Origin: Gordonia sediminis
GTDB taxonomy: Bacteria; Actinomycetota; Actinomycetes; Mycobacteriales; Mycobacteriaceae
Assembly (NCBI GenBank): GCA_004193205.1
Contig: RZUM01000002.1
Span: 62,001 to 126,000, forward strand
Direction of reading: 5' to 3'
DNA: 64,000 nucleotides
Position 1 is the first letter of the stretch, and every line of letters starts with the position of its first letter. The notes beneath the pieces were generated by a model. It worked only from the letters and a program-made list of their open reading frames with translations. It made no database searches and had not been told where the DNA came from. The translations under genes and the position numbers were made by a program. Of the stretch, positions 63,338-64,000 are shown piece after piece.

Positions 63338-64000
63338 ATGACGACTATGAGTGTGATGAGTCGCAGATCGACCTCCGGCGCACTCGTCGGCGTTGCCGCC
63401 GCCAGTGTCGGGGTCATCTACGGCTACGACAGCAGCAACATCGGCGCTGCACTCAACTTCATCGCCCAGGACTTCGGTCTGGGTGACGGCGGCAAGCAGG
63501 CCCTGGCCACCGTCGTGGTGATCGGCGAGATCCTGGGTGCCGTGGCGGCCGGATGGGTGGCCAACCGGATCGGCCGCAAATGGTCGATGGTTGCGGTGGC
63601 CGCCACCTACTGCCTGTTCGCCCTGCTCAGTGCGCTGGCACCGTCCAACGCCGCCCTGCTGGGGGCGCGCCTGCTCCTCGGGGTCACGATCGGACTGTCG
63701 GTCGTGATCGTGCCGGTCTTCGTCGCCGAGTCGGCGGCACCGCACCGTAGAGGCGCCATGCTGGTGGCCTATCAGGTGGCGACGATCGTCGGCATCATCG
63801 CCGGCTACGTCGTCGGGTACTTCCTCGCCGGCGCCTCGGCCTGGCGGTGGATGCTGGGGCTTGCCGCCCTCCCCGCGCTGTTGGTGACGTTGCTGGTGCT
63901 GCGGATGCCCGACACCCCACGCTGGTATGTGACCCGGGGCCGGTTCGACGAGGCACGGAACGCCCTGGCGGGCATCGACCCCCAAGCCGACGTGGATCTC
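63338..64000 (+). CDS. Sugar-porter family MFS transporter, cut by the window edge
   Basis: About 221 N-terminal residues are visible. Features are GVIYGYDSSNIGAALNFIA, NRIGRKWSMVAVA, GARLLLGVTIGLSVVIVPVFVAE, SAAPHRRGAM and DTPRWYVTRGRFDEAR, covering the first six membrane segments. It should import a sugar, polyol or aromatic acid by proton symport. The ATG at 63338 has AGGAG a few bases upstream. The GntR-type regulator and its two operators stand directly upstream, so its substrate is probably linked to the effector of that regulator. Confidence 0.92.
   Translation, partial: MTTMSVMSRRSTSGALVGVAAASVGVIYGYDSSNIGAALNFIAQDFGLGDGGKQALATVVVIGEILGAVAAGWVANRIGRKWSMVAVAATYCLFALLSALAPSNAALLGARLLLGVTIGLSVVIVPVFVAESAAPHRRGAMLVAYQVATIVGIIAGYVVGYFLAGASAWRWMLGLAALPALLVTLLVLRMPDTPRWYVTRGRFDEARNALAGIDPQADVDL

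Overview
The window is high-GC DNA from an actinobacterium of the order Mycobacteriales, most likely Gordonia or a close relative. The evidence is a mycothiol gene (mshB), FO synthase (fbiC, coenzyme F420), a typA-lpqW-mshB-(Rv1171-like)-fbiC order resembling that of mycobacteria, a resuscitation-promoting factor, a 13E12/DUF222 HNH protein and many acyl-CoA enzymes. The genus is an inference. No tRNA, rRNA or CRISPR array was seen.

Region 1-12.8 kb (all minus strand): typA, lpqW, mshB and a small membrane protein are followed by three genes joined by 4-base stop/start overlaps: a CofH-like protein that has lost its [4Fe-4S] motif, a Baeyer-Villiger-type monooxygenase, and fbiC, which runs off the left edge. 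Upstream of typA is a thiamine-type ABC importer (binding protein, fused permease, ATPase) ending in a NUDIX hydrolase.

Region 13-22 kb: two paralogous secreted proteins, a secreted lipase-like hydrolase lacking its serine nucleophile, a YhhN membrane protein, a sugar porter and a secreted protein. A 926-bp insertion follows, in the 5' end of an HhH-GPD DNA-repair gene. It is flanked by 24-bp identical repeats and supplies a replacement gene start, which looks like an attL/attR remnant. Next are a protein built of about fifteen perfect-register decapeptide repeats and an unknown regulator-like protein.

Region 22-36.6 kb: a thiolase-crotonase fusion, an AI-2E transporter, a pair of acyl-CoA dehydrogenases, a DUF222/HNH protein, a 0.7-kb gene-poor stretch with a transposase remnant and a REP-like repeat, a membrane protein divergent from a giant SARP/AAA regulator, an ECHDC3-type crotonase and an SDR.

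Region 36.6-52.6 kb: a minimal Rpf with a Crp-type site upstream, a CPA2 antiporter, a thioesterase, a PHP protein, a YiiX-like protein, a DUF2236 oxygenase, an HtrA protease, a one-strand cluster (SulP transporter, DUF72, cyanase, deaminase, lipoprotein), a lipid-kinase-like protein, a secreted protein and a multicopper oxidase.

Region 52.7-64 kb: a P2-type ATPase, a 0.6-kb stretch holding eroded copies of the neighbouring hydrolase and multicopper oxidase genes, the intact hydrolase, an M20 amidohydrolase, a mycothiol-type DinB-fold protein, a TetR/Coq4 divergent pair, a membrane protein, an SDR with a TTG start, and a GntR regulator divergent from a sugar porter with two matching operators between them. 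The porter is cut by the right edge.
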